Of a stretch of 64,000 nt of DNA, positions 43,225 through 54,509 are shown one piece after another. Origin of the DNA: Legionella jamestowniensis (GTDB lineage: Bacteria; Pseudomonadota; Gammaproteobacteria; Legionellales; Legionellaceae); assembly GCF_001467745.1 (NCBI RefSeq), contig NZ_LNYG01000013.1:2164292-2228291 (forward strand), in the 5' to 3' direction. Position 1 is the first letter of the stretch. Every line of letters starts with the position of its first letter. The translations under genes were made by a program, and so were the position numbers. The notes under the pieces are model-generated. The model ran no database searches, was not told where the DNA came from, and saw only the letters and a program-made list of their open reading frames with translations.

Positions 43225-45114
43225 TTATCCTTTATTACTATCCAGGTAAGTTAATTGACTAAAAATACTTCGTAGCTCATTAAGATAACTTTGGATTTGT
43301 TCTTTTGGCAGTTCTGCCTGGATTAATTGTTTTTCGTAAGATAATAAAAGCCTTTTTGTATCAAAATGAGCGTAATTTAATACATTGGTTACCGTATCAC
43401 CACTGATAAGATCAGTGATTTCAAATTGACCATCGCCCAGCAGTTTGACATCAAGGGAGTTTGTGTCACCAAATAAATTGTGTAAATTTCCTAAAATTTC
43501 CTGGTAAGCACCCACTAAAAAGAAGGCAAGTGCATAAGGATTTTGTGGATCATAAGGCGGTAACATCAGCGTGGTATTGATGGCGTCACTGCCGGTATAT
43601 TTTTTAATCGTCCCATCAGAATCACAAGTCAAATCTTGAAGAATACTATTGATACAAGGTTTTTCATGCAGATGTGAGATGGGGGCAACTGGAAAAATCT
43701 GGCCAATGGCCCAAGCATCCGGCAATGATTGGAAAAACGAAAGATTGCAAAAAAACTTTGCAGCCATGCGCTCACAGAGGGTATTTAATAATTCTTTATC
43801 CCCCGGATTGTTCTTATCCAGGTGTTGTTCAATAACAAAGCAAATGGCTGTAAAAATTTGCTCAACTTTTGCTTTTTCCTCAAGACTAATCACGCCATGT
43901 AGAAACAAAGAATTTGCCTCTTCGAGTGCTAAGGCGGCGTAATTGTAAATTTCACTGGGTGAATTTTCTGCCATTGTTTGATAGGTATTCCAGATGTCAC
44001 GAATGACATGTGATTCATCAGGTTCAATAGAAGGTAATTCGCGAGTTCGTTTGACCACTTCTACATCAGTGATATTAGTGACCAATACGGCGTGATGTGC
44101 TGTTAATGCTCGGCCTGATTCAGAGATTAAATTAGGCTCTGGCATGCTCGCTTCTTCGCACAATGGACGAATAGCCAATAAAATATTAGTGGCATATTCT
44201 TTAATGGAATAATTCATTGAGCAGTCAGTGGTAGAGTGGGTACCCTCATAATCCACCCCTAAACCGCCGCCTACATCAATTGTAGTGATAGGGGCATGCA
44301 AGCGCCGCAGTTCTATATAATAACGGCCAACCTCTTGCATGCAACGACGAATATCCCCGATATTTGCAATTTGTGAGCCTAAGTGACAATGCATTAACTG
44401 TAGTGAGTCTAACGAGTTATGGGCTTTTAACTGTGTGATTAAATCGAGTACTTGTTCGGCATTTAGGCCAAATTTGGATTTTGCACCGCCCGTGTTTTCC
44501 CATTTACCTGCGCCTTTGGTGACGAGGCGAATGCGTACGCCAATTTTAGGTTTAATATTAAGGCGTGCTGCTTCTTTTAAAATAATGTCCAGTTCGGAGC
44601 GTTTTTCAATAACAATGAAAACCTCATGCCCCATTTGCTGTGCTATTAATGCAATGCGAATATAAGAGCTGTCTTTATACCCATTACAGACAATCGTTGA
44701 AGGCGTTTGTCCAAGTAAGCCGATGACCGCCATCAATTCAGGTTTACTGCCCGCTTCAAGGCCGACAGAATATTGTGGTGCTTTTAAAAGTTCCCTGACG
44801 ACACTGGATTCTTGATTGACTTTAATAGGATAAACCAATTTATAGGTTCCACGGTAATCGTTCTCGGCAATGGCTTCTTCAAACGCTTGGTTAAGCTTTA
44901 CCACCCTGTCATGTAAAATGTCTGTGAAACGAATTAACAATGGTAACTGCAATCCTGCACGAGAAGCGCTATTTACTATGGCTTGTAATTCCACCCCAAC
45001 ACTTTCTGAGTTTTTGCGAACTTCAATGTTACCGCGTGAATTAACAGTAAAATAACCTTCACCCCAGTGGGCGATGTTGTATAAATTGTCATCGGACAAT
45101 GCTTTATTAATCAT
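43225..45114 (-). CDS. speA: Biosynthetic arginine decarboxylase
   Basis: PLP enzyme of 629 residues that makes agmatine from arginine. The opening [18 protein letters not shown], the PLP lysine in [33 protein letters not shown] and [16 protein letters not shown] are all as expected. ATG 45114 is preferred; it overlaps the aguB stop (ATGATTAA), and GGAAAT lies upstream. A 5-residue longer version starts at 45129. Central gene of aguB-speA-aguA. Confidence 0.96.
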   Translation of the reverse strand: MINKALSDDNLYNIAHWGEGYFTVNSRGNIEVRKNSESVGVELQAIVNSASRAGLQLPLLIRFTDILHDRVVKLNQAFEEAIAENDYRGTYKLVYPIKVNQESSVVRELLKAPQYSVGLEAGSKPELMAVIGLLGQTPSTIVCNGYKDSSYIRIALIAQQMGHEVFIVIEKRSELDIILKEAARLNIKPKIGVRIRLVTKGAGKWENTGGAKSKFGLNAEQVLDLITQLKAHNSLDSLQLMHCHLGSQIANIGDIRRCMQEVGRYYIELRRLHAPITTIDVGGGLGVDYEGTHSTTDCSMNYSIKEYATNILLAIRPLCEEASMPEPNLISESGRALTAHHAVLVTNITDVEVVKRTRELPSIEPDESHVIRDIWNTYQTMAENSPSEIYNYAALALEEANSLFLHGVISLEEKAKVEQIFTAICFVIEQHLDKNNPGDKELLNTLCERMAAKFFCNLSFFQSLPDAWAIGQIFPVAPISHLHEKPCINSILQDLTCDSDGTIKKYTGSDAINTTLMLPPYDPQNPYALAFFLVGAYQEILGNLHNLFGDTNSLDVKLLGDGQFEITDLISGDTVTNVLNYAHFDTKRLLLSYEKQLIQAELPKEQIQSYLNELRSIFSQLTYLDSNKG

Positions 45115-45979
45115 TAGAGATTTCCGCATTTGCTTGGTAGGGTTTTAACAGTTCCTGATAGGTTTCAGGTTGACGTTGCCTGGGAAAAGGGAATAACCGA
45201 CCCCAAAGTTCACGTTGAGTAAAATCCAACTCTGTTACTAACACTGCAGGTTCATGACGTGGTGCTTGCACTAAAATTTCGCCCATAGGCGTACTAATAA
45301 AACTGCTGCCGTAAAATTCCAGGCCATCTTCGCAGCCAATACGGTTCACGGCCACAATAAATGTATTGCTCATAATACCCTGGGCAACCATCACTTTTTG
45401 CCACATCGGTTGGCTATCAAAGCCGGGCGCTGTGGGCTCGCCACCAATGGCTGTAGGGTAAACCAAAATCTCAGCCCCTTTGAGGCCATAAATGCGTGAT
45501 AATTCTGGGAACCATTGATCGTAGCAAGTTGGTAGCCCTATCCGATGGCCAGCTAAAGTGTGTATAGGATAATTGGAATCGCCTGGTTTAAAGTAATAAT
45601 CCTCATGGTATTTTTCACCGCTGGGAATATGCTGTTTGCGAGTAATTGCAACCAACTCACCGTGCTCGTTAAAAGCAATTGCCGTGTTATAACCTGCTTT
45701 TTCAAAAAGCGAAGCCGTAATACTTACTTTGGCTTTTTTTGCCATGAAACTGACAAAACGTGCAGTTGGACCTGTATGAATATCTTCTTTATAAGGAGTA
45801 CTATCCACGTCATGGCGGGTGCAAAAATAAGGGGAGAGGGTTAGCTCTTGCAAGCAGACGATTTGCGCCCCTTGCTCCGCTGCTGATAAGATTCCTGCAG
45901 CAAGGTGGGCTTGATGCTCTTGTGGGTTTTCACGCCATTTTTCCTGTACTAATCCTATTTTTAATTGATTGTTGGCCAT
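45107..45979 (-). CDS. aguB: N-carbamoylputrescine amidase
   Basis: Nitrilase-family hydrolase of 290 residues that turns N-carbamoylputrescine into putrescine, CO2 and ammonia. The Glu-Lys-Cys triad is visible in VCLQELTLSPYFC (Glu), the Lys of GEKYHEDYYFKPGD region, and LPTCYDQWFPE (Cys). ATG 45979 fits the family N-terminus MANNQLKIGLVQEKW and has AGGATC upstream; the 39-residue longer version is not supported. It is first in the aguB-speA-aguA unit. The upstream gap 45980-46261 holds a strong hairpin but no gene. Confidence 0.95.
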   Translation of the reverse strand: MANNQLKIGLVQEKWRENPQEHQAHLAAGILSAAEQGAQIVCLQELTLSPYFCTRHDVDSTPYKEDIHTGPTARFVSFMAKKAKVSITASLFEKAGYNTAIAFNEHGELVAITRKQHIPSGEKYHEDYYFKPGDSNYPIHTLAGHRIGLPTCYDQWFPELSRIYGLKGAEILVYPTAIGGEPTAPGFDSQPMWQKVMVAQGIMSNTFIVAVNRIGCEDGLEFYGSSFISTPMGEILVQAPRHEPAVLVTELDFTQRELWGRLFPFPRQRQPETYQELLKPYQANAEISND

Positions 45980-46177
45980 CTTATGATCCTGGCTAATAAA
46001 AATGTGGTTAAAGATATCACCATTAGTAACGATCAAGAATAGTCTATGCGCAGAAATCTTGGAATAAAATTTAGTACCGTAGCTGCTTGCAGCCATGAAG
46101 ATGTCTATTCTAACTCTCCAAACTCTGGAAGGGGTTATGACGGGCCGAAGGGGAGTTCATGATTTAGGTGGCAATTT

Positions 46178-46201
46178 AGCCCGGTTGCAAGCAACCGGGC
46201 T
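46178..46201. terminator. Strong hairpin downstream of the HMG-CoA lyase gene
   Basis: A perfect 11 bp stem AGCCCGGTTGC / GCAACCGGGCT with a 2-base core lies 61 bases beyond the lyase stop. There is no T-run on either strand. It may be a repeat unit or an mRNA-stabilising hairpin as much as a terminator. Confidence 0.45.
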
Positions 46202-46261
46202 ACTGCGGTGTGCGTTAAGTAGGGCGGTGTTCAAATAATCCTTTCCGAGAATTTATCTTAG

Positions 46262-47167
46262 CTAAGTTTGATTAGCCAACAAAGCATTGGCGACCTTCGA
46301 TTGGTTCTTTTTACCAAGCGCTTTACAAATCATATCACCTGCGGACACGATTTTAAAAATATCCACACCTGTTTCAATGCCAAGCCCATGCATCAGATAT
46401 AACACATCTTCAGTAGCGACATTACCTGTGGCGCCTCGTGCATAAGGACATCCACCTAATCCAGCAATGGCACTGTCAAAGCGCTCAACCCCACATTCCA
46501 AGGAAGCAAAAATATTGGCAACAGCCTGACCATAGGTATCATGAAAATGCATCGCCAATTGTGACAATGGCAAGAATCTCAAAACCTCTTCAATCACCGC
46601 TTTTGTTTGGCGAGGAGTACCCACACCGATTGTATCTCCAAGGCAAATTTCATCGACTTTCAAAGCTAGTAATTGCTGTGTTACTTCAGCGACTTGTTGT
46701 GGTGTTATTGTACCTTCGTAAGGGCAACCGAGTACACAAGATACATACGCTCTTACTCGAATATTATTAAGTTTTGCAAGCTCAATGACCGGTTCGAAAC
46801 GACGAATGCTTTCAGCAATGGAACAATTGATATTCCGTTGATTAAACGATTCGCTGGCCGCGGTAAAAACTGCAATTTCTTTTACCCCGATTTCAAGCGC
46901 TTTAAGCATACCGCGCTCATTGGGAACGAGGGCAGAAAAATGAACAGCTGTAGGCTTGTCAATCGCGTGAAACACGCTTTCGTTATCCGCGAGTTGGGGA
47001 ATCGCTTTTGCAGAAACAAAACTAGTCACTTCGATATGACGTAAACCACTTTGACTTAGTAAGTTAACCAATTTAATTTTAATCTCAGTAGGTACGAAAG
47101 CGGATTCATTTTGTAGTCCATCGCGCGGTCCTACTTCAACTATCGTAACTTTTTTCGGATAGTTCAT
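46262..47167 (-). CDS. mvaB: Hydroxymethylglutaryl-CoA lyase
   Basis: Last step of leucine degradation: it cleaves HMG-CoA to acetyl-CoA and acetoacetate. It is a TIM barrel of 301 residues with VEVGPRDGLQNE (metal and catalytic Asp), ALVPNERGM, SCVLGCPYEG, LGDTIGVGTP, MHFHDTYGQA and the catalytic-cysteine loop GLGGCPYARGATGN. It follows the methylcrotonyl-CoA carboxylase alpha gene after 10 bases and ends the operon. Confidence 0.95.
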   Translation of the reverse strand: MNYPKKVTIVEVGPRDGLQNESAFVPTEIKIKLVNLLSQSGLRHIEVTSFVSAKAIPQLADNESVFHAIDKPTAVHFSALVPNERGMLKALEIGVKEIAVFTAASESFNQRNINCSIAESIRRFEPVIELAKLNNIRVRAYVSCVLGCPYEGTITPQQVAEVTQQLLALKVDEICLGDTIGVGTPRQTKAVIEEVLRFLPLSQLAMHFHDTYGQAVANIFASLECGVERFDSAIAGLGGCPYARGATGNVATEDVLYLMHGLGIETGVDIFKIVSAGDMICKALGKKNQSKVANALLANQT

Positions 47168-47177
47168 GGTTGTCCTA

Positions 47178-49130
47178 TCAGTCTTTAAGAGCTAACAATT
47201 CAGCGCCTTCATTCACCTGAGCCCCGACCTCATAAAATAATTCAGTAAGTATCCCGTCACGAGGTGCATGGATGGTGTGTTCCATTTTCATGGCTTCTAA
47301 AACAATCAAACTATCACCTTCTTTCACTTTATCGCCGATATTTTTTAAAATGGCAACTATAGTCGCAGGCATGGGGGCGGTGAGTTGTCCTTTAGTTGTC
47401 TTTGCATCGAGGCTTTGCCAGCTGAAACGCTCCACTGAAACAGGGCCTTCTTTTAAATAAAAAGTAAGTGCTTGCTTTTGATTGTCGACTAGGGCAATTT
47501 GAGTTTGGTTGCCGTCATCAAGCGCTAGCACATTGGCTTTAAGCAATTTGGGTCGCAAACAAAATTCTTTGTCGTGAAGAAATAATTTGAAGGAGAAGTT
47601 ATCAAGCGGAATAACTTTAAGCTCTTCTTGCCTGTCCTCAATGATATAACGCCAATACCAATAACTGGATAAGTGCATTTGCCATGCAAAGTTTTCACGA
47701 TACAAGGAATCTTTTTCTTGATGTATTAATGACAAGTAATCAAAACTGACTGCCATTAATAATGCCAGTTCGGCGTCGGGTGTTGGTAAAAGGATCACTT
47801 CCTGAGACAGAAAGTCAGTGCTTAAATTAGCTTGTACAAACCGTGGATGATTGCAAATGGCCTGTAGAAAGGAAATATTGGTTTTCACCCCGCCGATGGC
47901 ATAGTTTTCTAATGCCCTTTGTAAGCGTTGTAAGGCCTCTTCCCGATTTTCTCCGAAGGCAATCAGTTTAGCAATCATTGGATCATAATGCATTGTAATG
48001 GCTGAGTTAACGATAACACCGCTATCTACGCGGATACCCTCGCCCTGGGGTTCTTGCAAAAAATGCAACTGGCCAATAGAGGGAATAAATCCCTGATGTG
48101 GATCTTCTGCATAAATCCGGCATTCAATAGCATGGCCTTTTGCGAAAATGTTATTCTGCAAATAAGGCAAGGGCTCATTGGCTGCAATTTTTAACTGCCA
48201 GGCCACTAAGTCAAAGCCGGTTATCATTTCTGTGACAGGATGTTCCACTTGCAGACGGGTGTTCATTTCCATGAAATAAAAATGCGTCTCGCCCTCTACA
48301 AGAAATTCTACGGTCCCTGCGCCGCGGTAATGTATCGAACGGGCGACTTCGCAAGCGGCTTCTGCAAGCCCCTGACGCAGGGAATCTGGTAAATTCGGGG
48401 CAGGGGCTTCTTCAATTATTTTTTGATGACGGCGTTGAATAGAACAGTCACGTTCGAAAAGATGTACCACTTGCCCATGATTATCAGCCATGATTTGCAC
48501 TTCGACATGACGAGGGTTTAAAATCAGTTTTTCGATTAACATCGTATCATCGGCAAAACTAGCCATCGCTTCCCGACGTGCTCCAGCCAAGGCTTGGGCA
48601 AACTCACTTTCTTTATGAACAGCACGCATTCCTTTGCCGCCACCGCCGCTGGCCGCTTTTAAAAGTACAGGAAAGCCGATGCGGCGTGCCTCAATTAACA
48701 AGCGCTCATCGGTTTGTTCACTGCCATGATAACCAGGAGTTAAAGGAACGGCTGTTTTTTCGAGCAATTGCTTCGCCAGTTGTTTGGATGCCATGGCTTC
48801 CATCGCAGAAACAGAGGGGCCGATAAAAACAATGCCCGCTTCTTCACAGGCTTTGGCGAAAAGAGGGTTTTCTGATAAAAAACCATACCCTGGGTGAATT
48901 GCTTGTGCATCGTTGGCAATAGCAACCTTAATGATGGCTTCAATATTGAGATAACTGGCTTTTGCAGCAGCCTCGCCTACACAAAAAGCACTGTCAGCGA
49001 GTTGAACATGGCGGCTGTCTTTATCTGCAGTAGAATAAATCGCCACCGAGTGAATGCCCATCTTCCGACAGGTTTGTATAATGCGGCAGGCAATTTCTCC
49101 GCGATTGGCAATTAAGATCTTGTTAAACAT
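47178..49130 (-). CDS. Methylcrotonyl-CoA carboxylase alpha (biotin) subunit
   Basis: Biotin-dependent subunit of 650 residues acting on 3-methylcrotonyl-CoA in leucine breakdown (liuD/mccA). The N-terminal biotin carboxylase has [24 protein letters not shown], the glycine-rich [12 protein letters not shown] and [16 protein letters not shown]. The C-terminal carrier domain has EAMKMEH with biotinyl Lys615. Its partner beta subunit is encoded two genes upstream, with methylglutaconyl-CoA hydratase between them. A propionyl-CoA carboxylase role is less likely given that context. Confidence 0.92.
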   Translation of the reverse strand: MFNKILIANRGEIACRIIQTCRKMGIHSVAIYSTADKDSRHVQLADSAFCVGEAAAKASYLNIEAIIKVAIANDAQAIHPGYGFLSENPLFAKACEEAGIVFIGPSVSAMEAMASKQLAKQLLEKTAVPLTPGYHGSEQTDERLLIEARRIGFPVLLKAASGGGGKGMRAVHKESEFAQALAGARREAMASFADDTMLIEKLILNPRHVEVQIMADNHGQVVHLFERDCSIQRRHQKIIEEAPAPNLPDSLRQGLAEAACEVARSIHYRGAGTVEFLVEGETHFYFMEMNTRLQVEHPVTEMITGFDLVAWQLKIAANEPLPYLQNNIFAKGHAIECRIYAEDPHQGFIPSIGQLHFLQEPQGEGIRVDSGVIVNSAITMHYDPMIAKLIAFGENREEALQRLQRALENYAIGGVKTNISFLQAICNHPRFVQANLSTDFLSQEVILLPTPDAELALLMAVSFDYLSLIHQEKDSLYRENFAWQMHLSSYWYWRYIIEDRQEELKVIPLDNFSFKLFLHDKEFCLRPKLLKANVLALDDGNQTQIALVDNQKQALTFYLKEGPVSVERFSWQSLDAKTTKGQLTAPMPATIVAILKNIGDKVKEGDSLIVLEAMKMEHTIHAPRDGILTELFYEVGAQVNEGAELLALKD

Positions 49131-49138
49131 CGAAAGTC

Positions 49139-49921
49139 CTAGTTCCAGTGAGGTGTTTCTTTGTTAAGAAAAGCATGCAAACCTTGCTGTCCCTCCGCTG
49201 AAACCCGTTTTTTAGCAATGAGGGCGGCTGTAAGGTTTAACAATTCCTCGTTAATTTCTTTATTGGCAACCATATCAACGAGACGTTTACAATCCCGGAC
49301 AGCCAGTGGCGCAAGTCTAGTCATTTGCTCAGCACAATTTAAACTAAACGCCGATAACTCATTCTCTTCGACTGCATAATGTACCAATCCTAACTGTTTG
49401 GCTTGCTCTGCATCAAACGTTTCAGCAGTCATAAATAGCCATTTGGCCGCGCGCTCACCAACAGCCTTAATCACGTAAGGACTTATAACAGCGGGAATTA
49501 AGCCAAGTTTGACTTCCGAGAAACAAAAGCGGGCAGTGCTTGCGGCAATGGTCACATCACAGGCGGCTGCAAGTCCTGCTCCACCACCAAACGCAGCACC
49601 TTGTACTACGGCAATAGTAGGCTTAGGACTGGTATTGAGTGTATACATTACCCGTGCCAAAACCATCGCATCACGAAGATTTTCGTCTTCGTTAAATTGC
49701 GCCATGCGTTGCATCCAGTTTAAATCGGCTCCTGCTGAAAAATGGCGTCCATTAGCTTTCAACAGAATAATGCGTACTTGGGGATTACTTATTGCTTCAT
49801 CAAGCTTGTGTTGTAATATTGCTAATAGATGATCGTCAAAAGCATTGTGTTTATCGATACGATTTAAAGTAAGAATAAAAATCTGATTTTGTAATTCAGT
49901 TAGTAATAAATCATCATTCAC
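49139..49921 (-). CDS. Methylglutaconyl-CoA hydratase (enoyl-CoA hydratase family)
   Basis: Crotonase-fold enzyme of 260 residues that hydrates 3-methylglutaconyl-CoA to HMG-CoA (liuC type). It has [15 protein letters not shown], the oxyanion-hole block [35 protein letters not shown] and [17 protein letters not shown] with a catalytic Glu. The ADLNWM form and its place between the carboxylase subunits favour this role over general enoyl-CoA hydratase. The gene is 28 bases downstream of the beta subunit gene and 8 bases upstream of the alpha subunit gene. Confidence 0.9.
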   Translation of the reverse strand: MNDDLLLTELQNQIFILTLNRIDKHNAFDDHLLAILQHKLDEAISNPQVRIILLKANGRHFSAGADLNWMQRMAQFNEDENLRDAMVLARVMYTLNTSPKPTIAVVQGAAFGGGAGLAAACDVTIAASTARFCFSEVKLGLIPAVISPYVIKAVGERAAKWLFMTAETFDAEQAKQLGLVHYAVEENELSAFSLNCAEQMTRLAPLAVRDCKRLVDMVANKEINEELLNLTAALIAKKRVSAEGQQGLHAFLNKETPHWN

Positions 49922-49949
49922 GAGTCCTCTCCTTTTGAGCTACTCTCTC

Positions 49950-51557
49950 TTACATGCGAAATACACCAAATTGCGTGGATCCAATTGGAGAATTTAACGC
50001 TGCAGATAGGCTTAAGCCAAGAACTTTACGGGTATCTTCAGGAGCGATAACACCATCATCCCATAATCGGGCACTAGCATAATAAGGATTACCCTGAGTT
50101 TCATACTGTGCCCGTAATTCCGCCTTAAATGCTTCCTCTTCGTCTGCAGGCCAAGTTGTGCCCTGCTTACTATGTTTATCGCGGTTCACTTGCGCAAGAA
50201 CATTGGCAGCTTGTTCGCCCCCCATGACGGAAATCCGTGCATTGGGCCATGACCATAGAAAACGAGGAGCATACGCACGTCCACACATTGCATAATTGCC
50301 TGCACCAAAACTCCCGCCTACAATCACGGTAAATTTAGGGACATTGGCATTCGCTACAGCAGTGACCATTTTCGCACCATGTTTAGCAATACCCGCTGCT
50401 TCATATTTACTACCTACCATAAAGCCGGTGATGTTTTGCAGAAACAGCAAAGGTATTTTTCGTTGAGTGCAAAGCTCGATAAAATGCGCTCCTTTAAGAG
50501 CACTTTCGCCAAATAAAATGCCATTGTTAGCAATAATACCAATAGGATAGCCAAAAAGATGGGCAAAGCCACAAACTAGCGTGGTGCCATAAAGGGCTTT
50601 AAATTCATCGAATTCAGAGGCGTCAACAATGCGAGCAATAATTTCCCGAATATCATAGGGCTTGCGTGGATCGACAGGCACAATCCCATTTAATTCTTTC
50701 GTATCATACGCCGGTTCACGACTTAAGATCCTGCAGAGTGATTCAGGTTTGCGGCGATTTAAATGACTGACTGCTACACGGGCCAGGTGCAGGGCGTGGG
50801 CATCATTTTCGGCATAATGATCAGCTACTCCAGAGTGTCGACAATGCACATCGGCACCTCCCAGCTCTTCGGCGGAAATCACTTCTCCTGTGGCTGCTTT
50901 AACCAGAGGAGGGCCGCCTAAGAAAATGGTTGCCTGCTTTTGCACCATAATTGATTCGTCAGCCATGGCAGGAACATAGGCGCCACCTGCTGTGCAAGAA
51001 CCCATGACGACCGCAATTTGCGGAATATTAGCTGCGGACAGGGTGGCTTGATTATAAAAAATTCGCCCAAAATGATCCCTATCAGGGAATACTTCATCTT
51101 GCTGGGGCAAGAATGCACCTCCTGAGTCGACGAGATAAATACAGGGTAGATGATTGGTTTTGGCAATTTCTTGTGCGCGTAAATGTTTTTTAACGGTAAG
51201 TGGGTAGTAGGTTCCCCCTTTTACTGTGGCATCATTAACCACTATTATGCACTCAGTACCAGCAACATAACCGATACCGGTAATAATTCCAGCTGCAGGG
51301 ACATAGTCCTCATAAACTTGATAAGCGGCTAACTGTGACAGTTCCAGAAAGGGACTTCCTGGATCTAACAATTGTTGTAAGCGCTCACGAGGTAGCAGCT
51401 TGCCGTGTTTTAAATGTCTTTGACGTGCCTTTTCATCGCCACCTTGTGCAATTTTTTTAATGGTTGATTGTAACTCAATAACCAGGGATTGCATGGCGGC
51501 TTCATTTTGTTTGAATTCACTGCTGCCAGGATTTATCTGACTAATAATTTTGCTCAT
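49950..51557 (-). CDS. Methylcrotonyl-CoA carboxylase beta (carboxyltransferase) subunit
   Basis: Carboxyltransferase of 535 residues (liuB/mccB). N-terminal half: [21 protein letters not shown] and [14 protein letters not shown]-terminal half: [31 protein letters not shown], and [18 protein letters not shown]. It pairs with the biotin subunit encoded two genes downstream. The start is preceded by a good GAGAGG-like site just 4-9 bases upstream. It lies 8 bases downstream of the small membrane protein gene. Confidence 0.94.
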   Translation of the reverse strand: MSKIISQINPGSSEFKQNEAAMQSLVIELQSTIKKIAQGGDEKARQRHLKHGKLLPRERLQQLLDPGSPFLELSQLAAYQVYEDYVPAAGIITGIGYVAGTECIIVVNDATVKGGTYYPLTVKKHLRAQEIAKTNHLPCIYLVDSGGAFLPQQDEVFPDRDHFGRIFYNQATLSAANIPQIAVVMGSCTAGGAYVPAMADESIMVQKQATIFLGGPPLVKAATGEVISAEELGGADVHCRHSGVADHYAENDAHALHLARVAVSHLNRRKPESLCRILSREPAYDTKELNGIVPVDPRKPYDIREIIARIVDASEFDEFKALYGTTLVCGFAHLFGYPIGIIANNGILFGESALKGAHFIELCTQRKIPLLFLQNITGFMVGSKYEAAGIAKHGAKMVTAVANANVPKFTVIVGGSFGAGNYAMCGRAYAPRFLWSWPNARISVMGGEQAANVLAQVNRDKHSKQGTTWPADEEEAFKAELRAQYETQGNPYYASARLWDDGVIAPEDTRKVLGLSLSAALNSPIGSTQFGVFRM

Positions 51558-51565
51558 ACTACCTC

Positions 51566-51880
51566 TCAGCGGATTAAAATATTACTGAGCACAATGACGA
51601 GCCATAAACACCAGGTTAATTCGATAAGATGAGGCATATCTTTACCTTTCACCAATCGATAAGTTAATGCAGGGATTGCTGCAATGATAACGGGAATAAA
51701 CACCAACAAAAGTGTTTTTCGAATGGTAAGACCTAAACCACTATAACTAAAAATGGGCGTTAATTTAACATTAATGTAAGCGTAGAGCATATCGATGTAA
51801 ACAATAAGCATATGGGCGAATTTCGCAAAAACTACAACCAGAATGCTTAACATCAGGTAAATGAGACTTTGTCTAAGCAT
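51566..51880 (-). CDS. Small three-helix membrane protein
   Basis: Protein of 104 residues with predicted membrane helices at about 5-29, 53-76 and 85-103. I do not recognise the family. ATG 51880 is preferred over 51886 because TTAGGA sits 6 bases upstream of it. It heads the carboxylase transcription unit, 8 bases before the beta subunit gene, which suggests co-expression. No role can be read from its sequence; a membrane helper for leucine or isovalerate catabolism is only a context guess. Confidence 0.7.
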   Translation of the reverse strand: MLRQSLIYLMLSILVVVFAKFAHMLIVYIDMLYAYINVKLTPIFSYSGLGLTIRKTLLLVFIPVIIAAIPALTYRLVKGKDMPHLIELTWCLWLVIVLSNILIR

Positions 51881-51915
51881 GGACATCCTAAATTATTGTT
51901 ATTGGTAAAATAAAT

Positions 51916-51955
51916 TCACTTGTTGTGAGCGAGTAAGCCTCACTACAACAAGTGA
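51916..51955 (-). terminator. Terminator between thiolase and carboxylase units
   Basis: A perfect 11 bp stem TCACTTGTTGT / ACAACAAGTGA, with a few more pairs inside (GAG/CTC), lies 52 bases after the thiolase stop. On the minus strand AATTTATTTTACC follows. It splits the leucine cluster into an upstream liuA-thiolase part and a downstream carboxylase part. Confidence 0.6.
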
Positions 51956-52006
51956 TTAATGGATAAACGGCTGTTACCTTATCAATTCGCCAGTATGCAT
52001 ATTTGC

Positions 52007-53191
52007 TTACAGCATTTCAATAGCCATTGCAGTTGCCTCACCACCACCGATACACAGGGCAGCAACACCACGCACTTTTTGACGTTGTTTCAAAGCATGC
52101 ATGAGAGTAACGATAATACGGGCACCAGAAGCACCAATCGGATGACCTAAAGCACAAGCACCACCATGCACATTGACCACCTCATCATTCAGCTCAAGTT
52201 GAGTGATGGCCGCCATGGCTACTACGGCAAAGGCTTCATTGATTTCATATAAATCAACATCGTTAGGACGCCAATTGGCTTTATTTAATACTTTGCGAAT
52301 CGCATCAACAGGAGCGGTAGTAAACCATTGAGGTGCTTGTGCATGACTTGCATGGGCGACAATGCGCGCCAAGGGTTTGATACCTAGTTTTTTTGCATTA
52401 GCAGCCGTCATTAATATAAGAGAAGCAGCACCGTCTGAAATTGAGCTTGAATTTGCAGCCGTTACTGTCCCGTCAGCTTTAAATGCGGGTCGAAGTTGAG
52501 GGATTTTCGCCAGTTTACTTTCATCAGGTCCTTCGTCTTTGTTAACAACGATATCACCTTTACGGTCAGCGATAGTTACAGGCACAATTTCTTCTTCAAA
52601 AGCATGTTCTTGTTGGGCCTTTATGGCACGTGTTAGAGAGCGGATGGCATAGTCATCTTGTTGCTGGCGGCTAAAGTTGAAATGAGTAGCCGTTGCTTCA
52701 GCAAAACAACCCATCAATTGACCGCGATCATAGGCATCTTCCAAACCATCAAGAAACATGTGGTCTTTCATTTCACCATGCCCCAATCGATAGCCAGCCC
52801 GCGCTTTGCTTAACAAATAAGGGGCATTACTCATGCTCTCCATACCACTTGCCAACACCACATTGGCAGAACCCACTTTAATTAAATCATGTGCCAACAT
52901 GATTGCTTTCATGCCTGAACCACACATTTTGTTAACAGTCGTGGCACCTGCGGAGTTGGGAATTCCTGCATAAATTGCTGCTTGGCGAGCTGGCGCTTGA
53001 CCTATGCCAGCCTGTAAAACGCAACCACTAATGACTTCATCAATATCTGCAGGAGAAACACCCGCTTGTTCCATGGCGGCACGATGAGCCACAGCGCCTA
53101 ATTCTGGAGCAGATAAACCCGACAGTGAGCCCAACATAGCGCCCATAGGTGTTCTTTTTGCAGCAACAATTACAATATCATTCTGTTCCAT
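52007..53191 (-). CDS. Acetyl-CoA acetyltransferase (thiolase)
   Basis: Thiolase of 394 residues that interconverts acetoacetyl-CoA and two acetyl-CoA. Nucleophile Cys90 is in TVNKMCGSGMKA. NEAFAVVAM, HGGACALGHPIGASGARI and catalytic Cys in AALCIGGGEATA are intact. It follows isovaleryl-CoA dehydrogenase by 12 bases. Together with the acetoacetyl-CoA synthetase encoded at 40.2 kb it lets acetoacetate from leucine enter central metabolism; it could also serve polyhydroxybutyrate synthesis. Confidence 0.95.
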   Translation of the reverse strand: MEQNDIVIVAAKRTPMGAMLGSLSGLSAPELGAVAHRAAMEQAGVSPADIDEVISGCVLQAGIGQAPARQAAIYAGIPNSAGATTVNKMCGSGMKAIMLAHDLIKVGSANVVLASGMESMSNAPYLLSKARAGYRLGHGEMKDHMFLDGLEDAYDRGQLMGCFAEATATHFNFSRQQQDDYAIRSLTRAIKAQQEHAFEEEIVPVTIADRKGDIVVNKDEGPDESKLAKIPQLRPAFKADGTVTAANSSSISDGAASLILMTAANAKKLGIKPLARIVAHASHAQAPQWFTTAPVDAIRKVLNKANWRPNDVDLYEINEAFAVVAMAAITQLELNDEVVNVHGGACALGHPIGASGARIIVTLMHALKQRQKVRGVAALCIGGGEATAMAIEML

Positions 53192-53203
53192 GTTTTCTTT
53201 TCC

Positions 53204-54364
53204 TTATGCAGTTTCATTAAAAAGTTCACGTCCAATTAGCATACGCCTGATTTCAGAGGTACCAGCGCCAATTTCATACAACTTGGCATCCCGTAGTAAA
53301 CGGCCAGCAGGATACTCATTAATATATCCATTGCCACCCAAAATCTGAATGGCTTGTAAAGCCATTTGCGTTGCTCTTTCTGCAGTGTACAAAATTGCAC
53401 CAGCGGCATCCTTGCGACTAACCATACCTTGATCACAAGCACGAGCGACTGAATAAAGATAAGCCCTTGAGGCACTTAACTCAGTATACATATCAGCCAG
53501 TTTACCTTGGATAAATTGAAACTCACCTATTGGCTGATTAAATTGCTTACGTTCATGGACGTAGGGAAGAACAATGTCCATACAAGCTTGCATGATACCA
53601 ATCGGACCTGCTGCCAGCACTGTGCGCTCGTAATCAAGCCCACTCATTAAAACTTTCACGCCTTTATTCATTTCACCCAACACGTTTTCTGCAGGAACTT
53701 CGCAATGCTCAAATACAAGTTCACAGGTATTGGAGCCACGCATACCCAGCTTATCAAGTTTTTGCGCGGTACGAAAACCCTTGAATCCTTTCTCGATAAT
53801 AAAAGCAGTGATGCCCTTGCTGCCAGCCTGTTTATCGGTTTTTGCATACACCACCAAAACATCGGCATCCGGACCATTGGTTATCCACATCTTCGTACCA
53901 TTAAGGATAAATTTATCCCCTTCAGTACGAGCATTTAATTGCATGCTAACAACATCAGAACCTGAGTTGGATTCACTCATCGCTAAAGCGCCGATGTGTT
54001 CTCCACTAATTAGTTTAGGCAAATAATTGTGTTTTTGCCTGCTATTGCCGTTTAAATAAATCTGATTAACACAAAGATTGGAGTGAGCACCATAACTTAA
54101 ACCAACGGAAGCAGAAGCTCGGGAAATTTCTTCCATGGCGATGACATGGGCAAGATAACCCATGTTGGCTCCACCGTATTCTTCACTAACGGTAATGCCC
54201 AGTAAGCCCATTTCTCCTAATTTGCGCCACAAATGATTAGGAAAGGTGTTCTCAGCATCAATTTGAGAAGCTATTGGAGCAATTTCCTTCACTGCAAATT
54301 GGTAAACGCTATCCCTTAGAAGATCATAAGTTTCACCAAGCTGGTGTTGTAGGCCGGTATACAT
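53204..54364 (-). CDS. Isovaleryl-CoA dehydrogenase
   Basis: FAD enzyme of 386 residues, first CoA-level oxidation in leucine degradation (liuA/ivd). Acyl-CoA dehydrogenase signatures are present: [39 protein letters not shown] and [13 protein letters not shown]. The catalytic Glu is in [13 protein letters not shown]. At the place where medium-chain enzymes have their catalytic Glu, this protein reads EIGAGTSEI, as isovaleryl-CoA dehydrogenases do. It heads the leucine cluster; the divergent neighbour is a methyltransferase-like gene. Confidence 0.94.
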   Translation of the reverse strand: MYTGLQHQLGETYDLLRDSVYQFAVKEIAPIASQIDAENTFPNHLWRKLGEMGLLGITVSEEYGGANMGYLAHVIAMEEISRASASVGLSYGAHSNLCVNQIYLNGNSRQKHNYLPKLISGEHIGALAMSESNSGSDVVSMQLNARTEGDKFILNGTKMWITNGPDADVLVVYAKTDKQAGSKGITAFIIEKGFKGFRTAQKLDKLGMRGSNTCELVFEHCEVPAENVLGEMNKGVKVLMSGLDYERTVLAAGPIGIMQACMDIVLPYVHERKQFNQPIGEFQFIQGKLADMYTELSASRAYLYSVARACDQGMVSRKDAAGAILYTAERATQMALQAIQILGGNGYINEYPAGRLLRDAKLYEIGAGTSEIRRMLIGRELFNETA

Positions 54365-54509
54365 AGATTGACTTCCCGTTACTTAAGCAAATAGGCTAGA
54401 CTATACCCAATCGAATTCAAGTTGCAAGAGGCTTCGTGCTAAACTGCTACTAAACTGAGATCAAGTTCTGCGATATTAAACTTGTCGTTGCTAATAACAG
54501 GAGGTATTC

